Part shown: piece by piece, positions 42,379-49,757 of the stretch | How the letters are laid out: each line of letters starts with the position of its first letter | Numbering within the stretch: the stretch's first letter is position 1 | Assembly: GCA_963791885.1 (NCBI GenBank) | Contig: CAWBUL010000004.1 | Location: forward strand, 682,001-746,000 | Direction: 5' to 3' | DNA: 64,000 nt | Origin: CAVSUZ01 sp963791885 | Lineage (GTDB): Bacteria; Pseudomonadota; Alphaproteobacteria; Acetobacterales; Acetobacteraceae | Notes under the pieces: generated by a model | Seen by the model: only the letters and a program-made list of their open reading frames with translations | What the model was told of the DNA's origin: nothing | Database searches by the model: none | Translations under genes and position numbers: made by a program

Positions 42379-43542
42379 GTGAACGCCGTCATCGACAAAC
42401 CGATCCCCGAAGTCTCCACGGCCCAGAGCCGGCCCCGCCGGCGCGTCAATCTCCGTCGGATGCTGCCGTACGTCCTCGGTGGCGTCGTCCTGATCGCCGC
42501 GGTCATCTTCGGCAACTGGTACATCGTCGAAGGCCGCTTCCTGGAAACCACCGATGACGCCTACGTCCAGGGCGACATCACCGTCCTCAGCCCGCGCATC
42601 GACGGCGACGTGCTGTCGATCCCCGTTACCGACAACCAGCACGTCCATACCGGCGATCCGCTGATCATGCTCGACCCGCGCGACTGGCAGACCCGCCTCG
42701 ATCAGGCCCAGGCCGCCGCCAACGAGGCCGACGCCGCCGTCACCACCGCCGCGCGGCAGGTAATGCAGCAGCGTTCCACCATCGCCGCCGCCCAGGCCGC
42801 CGTCTCCCAGGCCCAGGCCGGGCAGGTGCTGGCCAACGCCGACGCCGCGCGCGCCGCGGAACTGGTGCGCACCGGCGCCGTCTCCCGCCAGTTCAATGAC
42901 CAGGCCGTCGCCGAGCAGCGCAAGAACGATGCCGGCACCGTCTCCGCGCAGGCCCAGCTGACCGCGGCCGAGCAGCAGCTGCAGGTCCTGACCGCCCAGC
43001 TCAACCAGGCCCAGGCCCGTCAGCAGAGCGCCGCCGCCGCCGTGCGCATGGCGCAGGACAACCTGTCTTACACGGTGATCCGCGCGCCCTTCGACGGCGT
43101 GGTCGGCAACCGCGCCGCTCAGCTTGGTGAGCATGTCCCGGCCGGCACGCAGCTGATCGCCGAGGCGCCCGAGCGCGCCCAGCTCTACGTGCTCGCCAAC
43201 TTCAAGGAGACCCAGCTCGCGCACGTCACGCCGGGCATGCAGGTCGACGTGGTCGCGGATATCGACTCGTCTCATCCCATCGAGGGCAAGGTCGCCAGCC
43301 TCGCCCCCGCCACCGGCGCTCTCTTCAGCCTGCTCCCGCCCGAAAACGCCACCGGCAACTTCACCCGCGTGGTCCAGCGCGTACCCGTTAAGATCATGCT
43401 CGACCCCGGCCAGGCGGCAGACGCGCCCTGGCTGCGCGCCGGCCTCTCCGTCACCGCCAGCGTCGATACGCGTGGCCCCGAGGCCAAGCGCCTCGGCTAC
43501 TGGGGTGCCGCCGCCGCGACCCTACACCGGCTCGTCCCGTGA
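42379..43542 (+). CDS. emrA: HlyD-family periplasmic adaptor (EmrA-like)
   Basis: A 387-residue membrane-fusion protein. It has one N-terminal transmembrane helix (LPYVLGGVVLIAAVIFGNWY), the T-D-D-A-Y-V-x-G-D lipoyl-domain motif, a long coiled-coil hairpin rich in Gln and Ala (about 110-215), then the second lipoyl half YTVIRAPFDGVVGNRAAQLG and a beta barrel. It links the inner-membrane pump to an outer-membrane channel. Its stop overlaps the emrB start (GTGA). Confidence 0.92.
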   Translation: MNAVIDKPIPEVSTAQSRPRRRVNLRRMLPYVLGGVVLIAAVIFGNWYIVEGRFLETTDDAYVQGDITVLSPRIDGDVLSIPVTDNQHVHTGDPLIMLDPRDWQTRLDQAQAAANEADAAVTTAARQVMQQRSTIAAAQAAVSQAQAGQVLANADAARAAELVRTGAVSRQFNDQAVAEQRKNDAGTVSAQAQLTAAEQQLQVLTAQLNQAQARQQSAAAAVRMAQDNLSYTVIRAPFDGVVGNRAAQLGEHVPAGTQLIAEAPERAQLYVLANFKETQLAHVTPGMQVDVVADIDSSHPIEGKVASLAPATGALFSLLPPENATGNFTRVVQRVPVKIMLDPGQAADAPWLRAGLSVTASVDTRGPEAKRLGYWGAAAATLHRLVP

Positions 43543-45161
43543 CGGACCAGCCTGCGCGCAGGGTTGGTGTGGCGGCTGCGCGCGAAACCACGCGCAGGGT
43601 TGGTGTGGCGGCTGCGCGCGAAACAAAGAGTCTGGGTTGGCGCGAATGGGCCGGGTTCATGGCCATGGTGGTCGGGATGTTCATGGCGATCCTGGACATC
43701 CAGATCGTCAGCGCCTCGATCACCGAAATCCAGGCCGGCCTCGCCGCCAGCCCGGATGAGGCCGCCTGGGTCCAGACCAGCTACCTGATCGCCGAGATCG
43801 TCATGATCCCGCTCTCCGGCTGGCTGTCGCGCCTGCTCTCCACCCGTGTGCTCTTCACCATCAGCGCCCTCGGCTTCACCGCCTTCTCCCTTCTCTGCGC
43901 CGGGGCCACCAGCCTCGGCGCCATGGTCGTCTTCCGCGCCGCGCAGGGCTTCATCGGCGGCGCCATGATCCCCACGGTCTTCGCCACCACCTTCCTGTTA
44001 TTTCCGCCGGACAAGCGGAACCAGATGTCCGTGGTGATCGGTCTCACCGCGACTTTGGCGCCGACCATCGGACCAACCCTCGGTGGCTGGCTGACCGATC
44101 ATTACTCCTGGCACTGGCTCTTCCTCATCAACGTGCCCTTCGGCGCCGCCGTCGCTCTCGCCGTCTGGAACTGGCTGGACATCGACCGCCCCGACCGCTC
44201 CCTGCTCCACAGTTTCGACCTTCCCGGCCTGCTCCTCATGGCCGGCTTCCTCGGCTGCCTGGAATATGTGCTGGAGGAAGGCGAGCGCTGGGATTGGTTT
44301 CAGGATGACACGATCTTCTGGGCCGGCATCGCCTCCGCCATCTGCGGCGTGCTGTTCTTCTGGCGCATGCTGACACGGCGCGGCCCGTTGGTGGAGCTGC
44401 GCGCCTTCGCCAACGTCAACTTCGCCTTCGGATCGCTGTTCAGCTTCGTGCTGGGCACTGGGTTGTATGGCTCGATCTACGTGCTGCCGCTGTTCCTCGC
44501 GCGAGTGCGCGGCTACGACAGCTTGCAGATCGGCGAGACGATGTTCGTTGCCGGCGCGGCGATGTTCCTCTCGGCCCCTGTCGCCGGCACCCTGGCCCGC
44601 TATCTCGATATGCGGGTGATGCTGGCGATCGGTCTGATCGCCTTCGGTGGCGGCTTGTGGTGGATGGCGTCGCTGACCACCAACTCGGCGTTCTGGGAGC
44701 TGTTCTGGCCTCAGGCGCTGCGTGGCGCGTCGATGATGTTCATCATGTTGCCGGTGAACCAGATCGCCCTCGGCACCTTGCCGCCCGAGGCGGTGAAGAA
44801 CGCCTCCGGCCTCTATAATCTCATGCGCAACCTCGGTGGCGCGGTCGGCCTGGCAATGATCAACACCATCGCCACCTCCCGCCTGGCGCTCCACACGGTG
44901 CATTTGCAGGAGCAGGTGACGTGGTCGCGGCCGGGCGCGATGCAGATGATGCAGGGGATGGAGAATGCGATCACCGGCGCCAAGGGCGCAGCCGCGCACC
45001 TGTCGGCACTGAAGCTGCTGGACCAGATGGTGCAGGCCCAGGCGCTGACGCTCACTTACAACGACGTGCTGATGCTCATGGCCGGCGCGTTCTTCATCGT
45101 CCTGCCGCTGACCTTCCTGCTCGCCAAGCCGACAATGGGCGGTGCGGCGGAAGCCCATTGA
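43539..45161 (+). CDS. emrB: DHA2-family MFS drug efflux pump (EmrB/QacA-like)
   Basis: A 540-residue, 14-helix exporter. Family motifs are FMAILDIQIVSASITEIQAG in helix 1, AWVQTSYLIAEIVMIPLSGW in helix 2, and GGAMIPTVFATTFLLFPPDK followed by LAPTIGPTLGGWL in helices 4-5 (motif C). The GTG start at 43539 overlaps the emrA stop, giving an N-terminal extension that contains a duplicated 12-residue segment (RRVGVAAARETT then RRVGVAAARETK). An ATG at 43659 would start just before helix 1 and skip the duplication. The pump is probably regulated by the divergent TetR. Confidence 0.92.
   Translation: MTDQPARRVGVAAARETTRRVGVAAARETKSLGWREWAGFMAMVVGMFMAILDIQIVSASITEIQAGLAASPDEAAWVQTSYLIAEIVMIPLSGWLSRLLSTRVLFTISALGFTAFSLLCAGATSLGAMVVFRAAQGFIGGAMIPTVFATTFLLFPPDKRNQMSVVIGLTATLAPTIGPTLGGWLTDHYSWHWLFLINVPFGAAVALAVWNWLDIDRPDRSLLHSFDLPGLLLMAGFLGCLEYVLEEGERWDWFQDDTIFWAGIASAICGVLFFWRMLTRRGPLVELRAFANVNFAFGSLFSFVLGTGLYGSIYVLPLFLARVRGYDSLQIGETMFVAGAAMFLSAPVAGTLARYLDMRVMLAIGLIAFGGGLWWMASLTTNSAFWELFWPQALRGASMMFIMLPVNQIALGTLPPEAVKNASGLYNLMRNLGGAVGLAMINTIATSRLALHTVHLQEQVTWSRPGAMQMMQGMENAITGAKGAAAHLSALKLLDQMVQAQALTLTYNDVLMLMAGAFFIVLPLTFLLAKPTMGGAAEAH
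43555..43626 (+). repeat. 36-bp tandem duplication at the emrB start
   Basis: Two adjacent 36-bp units (43555-43590 and 43591-43626) differ by one base. Each begins CGCGCAGGGTTGGTGTGGCG and encodes 12 residues. The unit length is a multiple of three, so the frame is kept. It lies in the junction between emrA and the first helix of emrB and is probably a slippage or recombination product. Confidence 0.9.
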
Positions 45162-45380
45162 TTCCCGGCGAACCTTCGTCGTGCCCATCCCGGGGGTGTT
45201 CTGCTGAATCGCCCGGATATTGGTGCGAGGTTCGAAGCGATTTGTGGATTGCCGCTGGCGGACTTCGAATTGGAGTGAGCTTCCAACCGAGCTGCCGAAT
45301 TCTCCTAAAGCCGATCGATCGGCAAGATCCCGATTGAGCTCCGACACGGAGGCGTCCCCGAACTGGGCTTGGAGGCCAAT

Positions 45381-45410
45381 CGGTTACCTGGACGGTAACC
45401 GGCCATTTTT
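45381..45410 (+). terminator. Likely rho-independent terminator downstream of emrAB
   Basis: The stem CGGTTACC/GGTAACCG (45381-45388 and 45394-45401) encloses loop TGGAC and is followed by GCCATTTTT. The T-run and 8-bp stem fit an intrinsic terminator about 220 bp after the emrB stop. Confidence 0.6.
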
Positions 45411-45459
45411 CTCGGATTCGGCTATTGCGTCCGACATGGTGGAGGGCTAAATCTGCACC

Positions 45460-45480
45460 GTAGCTACGACAGGTAGCTAC
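45460..45480. promoter_or_regulatory. Paired GTAGCTAC palindromes, candidate BrnA operator
   Basis: GTAGCTAC occurs at 45460-45467 and 45473-45480, spaced 13 bp start to start. Each unit is itself palindromic. BrnTA-type modules are autoregulated by the antitoxin through repeats near the promoter, and this pair lies about 90 bp upstream of brnT. Assignment to BrnA is inference. Confidence 0.55.
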
Positions 45481-45534
45481 ACGATAGCAATGCCATCCAG
45501 AGGGCAACGTCGATGAAAATATTCTCGCAATCCT

Positions 45535-45549
45535 GCGGGTATGACCCGC
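45535..45549. promoter_or_regulatory. Palindrome just upstream of brnT
   Basis: GCGGGT-ATG-ACCCGC is a perfect inverted repeat with a 3-base centre, 18 bp before the chosen brnT start. It may be an operator or an mRNA hairpin that affects translation. An alternative ATG for brnT (45541) lies inside it. Confidence 0.45.
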
Positions 45550-45567
45550 GAATTAGGACAAGACGAG

Positions 45568-45853
45568 ATGCAGTTCGACCAAATCGAATGGGACGAGAAA
45601 AAGCGTATCAGCAATACCAAGAAACATGGTTCGGACTTCCTCGATGTGGTCCACGTTCTTGACGGACCGTGTCTTCTGGCAACGGCAACAACGGTCAGAG
45701 GCGAGTTCTCGATCTCTCGCGATCGGGATGCTCGATGACGTGTGTGTCGTCATCATCTTCACGCTGCGTGGCACTACGCTCCGCGTGATCTCCATGCGGA
45801 AGGCGAGACAAAATGAGAGAAAGCAATACCATGAAAAGATTCTCAGCGGATGA
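45568..45853 (+). pseudogene. brnT: BrnT-family ribonuclease toxin, frameshifted
   Basis: The N-terminal part MQFDQIEWDEKKRISNTKKH, with GSDFLDVVHVLDGP, matches BrnT (F-x-W-D-x-x-K-x-x-x-N-x-x-K-H-G-V-x-F). After an extra base near 45704-45709 the other frame supplies SLAIGMLDDVCVVIIFTLRG and RVISMRKARQNERKQY, the conserved R-I-I-S-A-R-x-A-x-x-x-E-R end. BrnT is a RelE-like ribosome-independent RNase neutralised by BrnA. As read, the toxin is truncated; brnA overlaps the corrected end by 23 bp, as usual in the family. Confidence 0.85.
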
Positions 45854-46145
45854 GCTGAGACAGAAGGATCGGGGCGAGAGCCGAAGCGATCTGAGACGCC
45901 TCCGTTCAATGACGGAGGCGGAGCTCGAGGATTCCATCGCTCGCGATCCCGATTGGGACGGCATTCCAAGTGATTGGCACTTGAAGGCTGAAGCAGTGAT
46001 GCCGGTCGGCAAGAAGCTGGTTTCGGTCCGCTTCGACGCGGACGTGCTCGAATGGTTCAAAAATCAGGGGACCGGATATCAGACCCGTATGAATGCCGTT
46101 CTGCGCGCTTTCGTTGAGGAACAGAAGAAGCGCTCTGCAGCCTGA
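45831..46145 (+). CDS. brnA: BrnA-family antitoxin
   Basis: A 104-residue antitoxin from ATG 45831. The C-terminal half has the BrnA ribbon-helix-helix pattern: VSVRFDADVLEWFKNQGTGY followed by QTRMNAVLRAFVEEQK. The N-terminal part (KRFSADELRQKDRGESRSDL) is a typical flexible segment that wraps the toxin. It is intact even though the toxin gene is frameshifted, the harmless direction of decay. It probably binds the palindromes upstream of brnT. Confidence 0.9.
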   Translation: MKRFSADELRQKDRGESRSDLRRLRSMTEAELEDSIARDPDWDGIPSDWHLKAEAVMPVGKKLVSVRFDADVLEWFKNQGTGYQTRMNAVLRAFVEEQKKRSAA

Positions 46146-46411
46146 CTTTGCTTCCGAGAAGGCATCGGAAGCAAACGACATAATTCCGAAACTCGTCGTT
46201 TGCTGAGTTGGACAAGCTGGGAAGATGGGTCGCCCCATCTATTGAGCTATCCTACACGGATCAGGCTGCAAGATCGCTGACTCGTTTGCGCAGGCGCGCG
46301 ATGCGCCAGCGGACGGCATCCGGCTTTCTCGACAGGAGAGCGGTCACCGCTGCACTGTCGTACCCGAGCCCAGTAGCCAGAAGCATCGTCCGGTCGTTAC
46401 CGCCGACAGGA

Positions 46412-46507
46412 ACTGGCCCGTATGACCGGGAAGGCCAAGTCCAATCTCGCCCGCACCCTGCGGAAGGGTACGGCCTGGTCCGCCTTGAGCGCGGCGAGCA
46501 CGGCCGG
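46412..46507 (+). pseudogene. HTH regulator remnant (HVO_A0114-like)
   Basis: The readable segment ARMTGKAKSNLARTLR, then after a small deletion GYGLVRLERGEHGR, matches the recognition-helix region of the HTH protein at 49054-49430 almost word for word at the DNA level (for example GGCCAAGTCCAATCTC in both). The N- and C-terminal parts are missing. Confidence 0.75.
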
Positions 46508-46510
46508 CTC

Positions 46511-46560
46511 GTTCTTCATCGTCCTGCCTGCAACCTTCCTGCTCACCAAGCCATTCCATA
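46511..46560 (+). pseudogene. Scrap of an EmrB-type pump gene 3' end
   Basis: The translation SFFIVLPATFLLTKP closely parallels the emrB C-terminus AFFIVLPLTFLLAKP at 45083-45135, with matching bases such as TTCTTCATCGTCCTGCC. It is fused directly to the HTH remnant. It may derive from the neighbouring emrB or from a paralogue. Confidence 0.65.
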
Positions 46561-46781
46561 ATGGCGAGCGACGCCCGGAGGTCCGGATGCATCCGCGTGG
46601 TCTCGGTCTCGAGCTGGTCAATCTGTGCAGTGATAGATTCCAGCTTGGCCAGCTCGCGCACGGCGGCTCTCTTATCGAGAGATCCCTTCCGAGAAGAAGG
46701 ATTATCGGAAGCTCTTAATTTGCAGCAGGCCGAGATATCGAGTGAAATTCTGCCCGAAGTCACAAGCAGGCCTAGCCCCAT

Positions 46782-48182
46782 ATGGCCGATAGAGAGCTTG
46801 TCCAGAAGCTGAAGCAAGGCGCGGGCGCCTGGAACGCCTGGCGCAAAGGAGAGGGAGCCAAAGTCCGCCGTCCTGACCTCAGAGAGGCGGGTCTCGTCAG
46901 AGCGGACCTCAACGGAGCCGACCTCAGCCAAGCAGACCTCGGCAGGGCGGTCCTCGCCGGGGCTCGCCTCATGATGGCGAATCTCAACAGGGCGGACCTC
47001 ACGGATGCGAACCTTCACGGGGCGGTCTTCGCCCGAGCGCACCTCGTCGGCGCGAACCTCAGCAGGGCAGTCCTCAACGGGGGGTCTCTCAACGGGGCGG
47101 ACGCCAATGGGGCGAACCTCGAAAGTGCGCACCTCTGGAGTGCGAGCCTCATAGGCGTGGACCTCAGAGCGGCAAACCTCCGAGCGGCGAACCTCCGTGA
47201 GGCAGATCTCCGCCACGCAAATCTTAGCGAGGCGGACCTTAACGAGGCCAACCTCAGCCAAGCAAGTCTCATCGATGCGCAATTAGACCGCGCTAACATA
47301 ACTGCCGCGCATCTTTGGGAAACGCAGCATGGTGGTTGGTCGATAGAAGGTATCATCTGCCAAAATGCCTTTTGGGACAGGGAAGGCAAAGAGCCGACCG
47401 AATACGGCGAAGGTGAGTTCGAGCGCATCTTCGCTGAGAAACCGCGCATCCTGCTGCGCTACCCCGGCGGTATATCTCCGATGGACCTTATCGCGCTGCC
47501 GCTCGTCGTAGAGCGTCTGCAAGTCGAGTATCCCAGCAGCGTGCTTCAGATCCGATCAATGCAGAATGATGCAGGCGGCGCCTCGGTCACGATCACTGTT
47601 GAGGATCTCGAGAATCGTGGGGCTGAGGTCTTCACTGCCGAGGTCGAAGCGCTACGCCGCGATCTCCTCACGATCCAACACCGGCTGCGCAGTGAGGAAA
47701 GCTTACGGCTGGTGTTCGAGACCAAGTATCAGGCTATGGTTCAGGATGTCCTCCCAATCCTGCTGGAGAGGGCGGTTCCGAAGCGCGAATTCAACATCGG
47801 CCGGGTCACTGCGCCGATGATTATCGAGGGCGCGACCATGCACAAGGGAGACACCTACAATATCCAAGGGCAAGCCGGGGCAGTCGGCCCCGGCTCGCAA
47901 GCTCAAGGCAACACTTTCCAGCAGATCCAGGGCGGCGGCATTGACCTGCCGAAGCTCGCGGAGGAGTTGGGGCGCCTTCGAGAGGCTATGAAAAACGCGG
48001 CCATAGGGACACGCGAGCAGGACAAAGCGATCGGTGCTGTGACCGAGGCGGAAGAGGCGGCTGCGAAAGGTGATGGCCCGGCAGCGCTGCGATACCTCAA
48101 GAGCGCCGGAACGTGGACCCTCAAGATCGCGGAAGAGGTCGGCACGGCCATGCTGGTCGAGGTCCTCAAGCAGGCACTGTAG
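46782..48182 (+). CDS. Pentapeptide-repeat protein with C-terminal helical module
   Basis: A 466-residue protein. Residues 7-21 (VQKLKQGAGAWNAWR) are the lead-in often found in bacterial pentapeptide-repeat proteins. Residues about 31-178 are roughly 28 A(D/N)LxX pentapeptides forming a right-handed beta helix. Residues 205-290 form an alpha/beta domain (EFERIFAEKPRILLRYPGGI; VTITVEDL). Residues 352-383 carry a Gly/Gln-rich segment (GDTYNIQGQAGAVGPGSQ), and 388-466 are helical (LPKLAEELGRLREAMKN). No signal or membrane segment is seen. The role is unknown; the architecture resembles multidomain sensor or effector proteins of uncertain function. A membrane-protein gene follows 22 bp later. Confidence 0.85.
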   Translation: MADRELVQKLKQGAGAWNAWRKGEGAKVRRPDLREAGLVRADLNGADLSQADLGRAVLAGARLMMANLNRADLTDANLHGAVFARAHLVGANLSRAVLNGGSLNGADANGANLESAHLWSASLIGVDLRAANLRAANLREADLRHANLSEADLNEANLSQASLIDAQLDRANITAAHLWETQHGGWSIEGIICQNAFWDREGKEPTEYGEGEFERIFAEKPRILLRYPGGISPMDLIALPLVVERLQVEYPSSVLQIRSMQNDAGGASVTITVEDLENRGAEVFTAEVEALRRDLLTIQHRLRSEESLRLVFETKYQAMVQDVLPILLERAVPKREFNIGRVTAPMIIEGATMHKGDTYNIQGQAGAVGPGSQAQGNTFQQIQGGGIDLPKLAEELGRLREAMKNAAIGTREQDKAIGAVTEAEEAAAKGDGPAALRYLKSAGTWTLKIAEEVGTAMLVEVLKQAL

Positions 48183-48204
48183 TCGCCCGGCAGGTCCAGC
48201 CCGC

Positions 48205-48831
48205 ATGGTGACACCTCCTCCATCCGGTGATCTCTACGCGGAACTGAAAAGCTGGCAGGGCGGAATAGGGGCGCTGCTCGGTTTCTTCGCCCTGGTCGCG
48301 GGTGCGCTGCTGAATTTTCATCTCAACAGAAGGCGGGATGACCGACTGCGTATAGAGGAAGCACGGTCGGTGGCGGCGGCTCTCGGGGAGATCCTGTTGC
48401 TGCGCAAGGAACTGGCGCGGTTGGCAATCGCTGTTGCTGGGGTTGAAGTCTATCGGAACCGTGACATCGACCAGCACTTTCTCGAAGCATATCCCCTTTC
48501 CAATCCGTTACTCTACAAGGCGCTAGCACCCAAAGTCGGCCTGCTGGATGCTGAGCTGATCGTCGCGCTCACGGAATTCCATAAAAACTTTCAAGAGGCG
48601 AAGACTTGGCTTCCTCTGTTGGTTGGACGCACGGATCGGAAATACAGCTATTCGCGTTCCGCGGTGTTGGAGCCAGCGCGGGATGCAGTCAACGGCATCA
48701 TCCCTGCGCTGAGAACAATCGAGCGCGTAGTGGGAATAGCAGCACCGGCGGGTAAGCTAGACTTGGGATATACCGAGACCATCATCGATAATGAGCAAGA
48801 TTTGCAGAACACCCCGCCGCCGCCCAATTGA
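48205..48831 (+). CDS. Predicted single-pass membrane protein, partner of the pentapeptide protein
   Basis: A 208-residue protein from ATG 48205. One hydrophobic helix at about residues 19-40 (GGIGALLGFFALVAGALLNF) is followed by a basic stop-transfer HLNRRRDDRLR and a mostly helical cytoplasmic domain (EEARSVAAALGEILLLRKEL). The N-terminal SWQGGIGALLGFFALVAGAL pattern recurs in hypothetical proteins of alphaproteobacteria as far as I recall. It lies 22 bp after the pentapeptide-repeat gene in the same direction, so the two are probably co-expressed. The function is unknown. Confidence 0.75.
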   Translation: MVTPPPSGDLYAELKSWQGGIGALLGFFALVAGALLNFHLNRRRDDRLRIEEARSVAAALGEILLLRKELARLAIAVAGVEVYRNRDIDQHFLEAYPLSNPLLYKALAPKVGLLDAELIVALTEFHKNFQEAKTWLPLLVGRTDRKYSYSRSAVLEPARDAVNGIIPALRTIERVVGIAAPAGKLDLGYTETIIDNEQDLQNTPPPPN

Positions 48832-49053
48832 GTAATTAACTGACGGGGAGGGGCGCGCTCAAGCATTATACAAACCTCGTCACCTCCCTCCGATATAGGT
48901 GGTGAGCGTCTTGCTGATGGCTTGTGCAAGCATATCCGTGCCGATGTTGCGCGTGCCTTTCCGCCTTCGTAAGCATGCTAGGACGCGGCTATCTTGCTCG
49001 CGGAATTCTGGGAGGCAGTTGGACGCAGTGCTGCGCAACAGAGGAGTGACCCC

Positions 49054-49430
49054 GTGACCACCCTGAAAGTCGGCACCGCAGCTACGAGGAAATGAAAGCC
49101 CGGACGATCGCCGTGGCCCGCGGCGATCGTCGCGTCTCCCGCGAGGGGCCGAAAGTCTGGTTCACCCCGACGGAATCCTTCGCCAAAATCCTGTCGGTCG
49201 GCAACCGCGAACTGCTGCGCGTCATCGCCGAAAAAGCGCCCGGCTCACTAGAGGAACTGGCCCGCATGACCGGAAGGCCAAGTCCAATCTCTCCCGCACT
49301 CTGCGGACCATGGAAGGTTACGGCTTGGTCCGCCTCGAGCGCGGTGAACGTGGCCGTATCACCCCCCAAGGTCATGCATGATCGCGTTGAACTGGACCTG
49401 CCGCTTACTCCCTCACGCAAAGCGAGTTGA
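49054..49430 (+). pseudogene. HTH transcriptional regulator/antitoxin (HVO_A0114-like), frameshifted three times
   Basis: From GTG 49054 (GAGGAG just upstream) it reads TTLKVGTA, shifts near 49080 to EEMKARTIAVARGDRRVSRE and ESFAKILSVGNRELLRVIAE, shifts near 49272-49277 to KAKSNLSRTLRTMEGYGLVR, and shifts again at a run of six C (49362-49367) to KVMHDRVELDLPL. The pieces form one protein of about 125 residues with a winged HTH, a family often paired with small toxins. The three one-base changes net to a broken frame. A related scrap lies at 46412-46507. Confidence 0.78.
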
Positions 49431-49431
49431 A

Positions 49432-49451
49432 CCGTCGCGGTCACGCGACGG
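49432..49451 (+). terminator. Hairpin directly after the HTH pseudogene
   Basis: CCGTCGCG-GTCA-CGCGACGG is a perfect 8-bp stem with a 4-base loop starting 1 bp after the stop. There is no T-run after it (CTGCCATCCCC), so it is a weak terminator candidate. Confidence 0.45.
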
Positions 49452-49670
49452 CTGCCATCCCCCACTGCGGTGGTCTTTTGCAGGAAAAATACCCTGATAT
49501 CCCTATTAACGCCGCTTTCTTGCCAGGGCGACTGCCCCGGCAGACACCGCCGAGCCAGCCCAAGACACGCTCTGTTTCCGATCACCATCGGTGATGGCGC
49601 GGCTCTGACCACCCAGAGAGCGCCTCTCTCCCGCCGCACGCACGTCCCACGAGGGCGCGCGGTTAGGTCT

Positions 49671-49757
49671 TCAAAACCCAAGCAGTCGCCATAATGCGCC
49701 CCGCTCTCCTCTCGGGTTAAATTGCAAGGCCTCGAAACCGCCAGCGGCGTCTATGGC
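49671..49757 (-). pseudogene. Small hypothetical gene, 3' fragment (interrupted by IS copy C)
   Basis: The minus strand reads AIDAAGGFEALQFNPRGERG, then ALWRLLGF and TGA at 49671-49673. It is the continuation of the gene starting at 51380. Removing the IS and one copy of the 8-bp duplication joins ...EKVLAAI to DAAGGFEAL in frame, giving an 88-residue protein. The region from 49452 to 49670 shows no other gene. Confidence 0.85.
49750..49757. repeat. Target-site duplication of IS copy C, left side
   Basis: TCTATGGC precedes the element and is repeated exactly at 51193-51200. Confidence 0.93.

Larger units (their letters stand above)
45162..45567. other. Intergenic region between emrB and brnT, about 400 bp
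   Basis: No credible coding sequence is seen. It contains a terminator-like hairpin (45381-45410), a pair of GTAGCTAC palindromes (45460-45480) and a further palindrome (45535-45549), each listed separately. The first about 200 bp show no recognisable structure. Confidence 0.6.
46146..46781. other. Mosaic intergenic region with gene scraps
   Basis: No intact gene is supported here. It contains a remnant of an HTH regulator (46412-46507) that resembles the pseudogene at 49054-49430, directly joined to a scrap resembling the 3' end of an EmrB-type gene (46511-46560). The flanking 46150-46400 and 46570-46780 show no recognised family. The patchwork suggests repeated recombination. Confidence 0.65.

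Noticed and set aside
43555..43626. Two 36-bp repeats as a mini CRISPR
   Set aside because: The units are directly adjacent without a spacer and in frame with emrB.
46344..47282. Repetitive minus-strand frame with E-V-R repeats opposite the pentapeptide gene
   Set aside because: The repeats are the complement of the pentapeptide codons; the plus-strand protein has the family structure.
46860..47320. Regularly repeated DNA resembling a CRISPR-like array
   Set aside because: The period is 15 bp and in frame; it encodes pentapeptide repeats and has no distinct spacers.
49082..49681. Minus-strand frame between the HTH pseudogene and the IS
   Set aside because: It runs antisense to a recognisable HTH gene, has no family resemblance, and has low-complexity composition.
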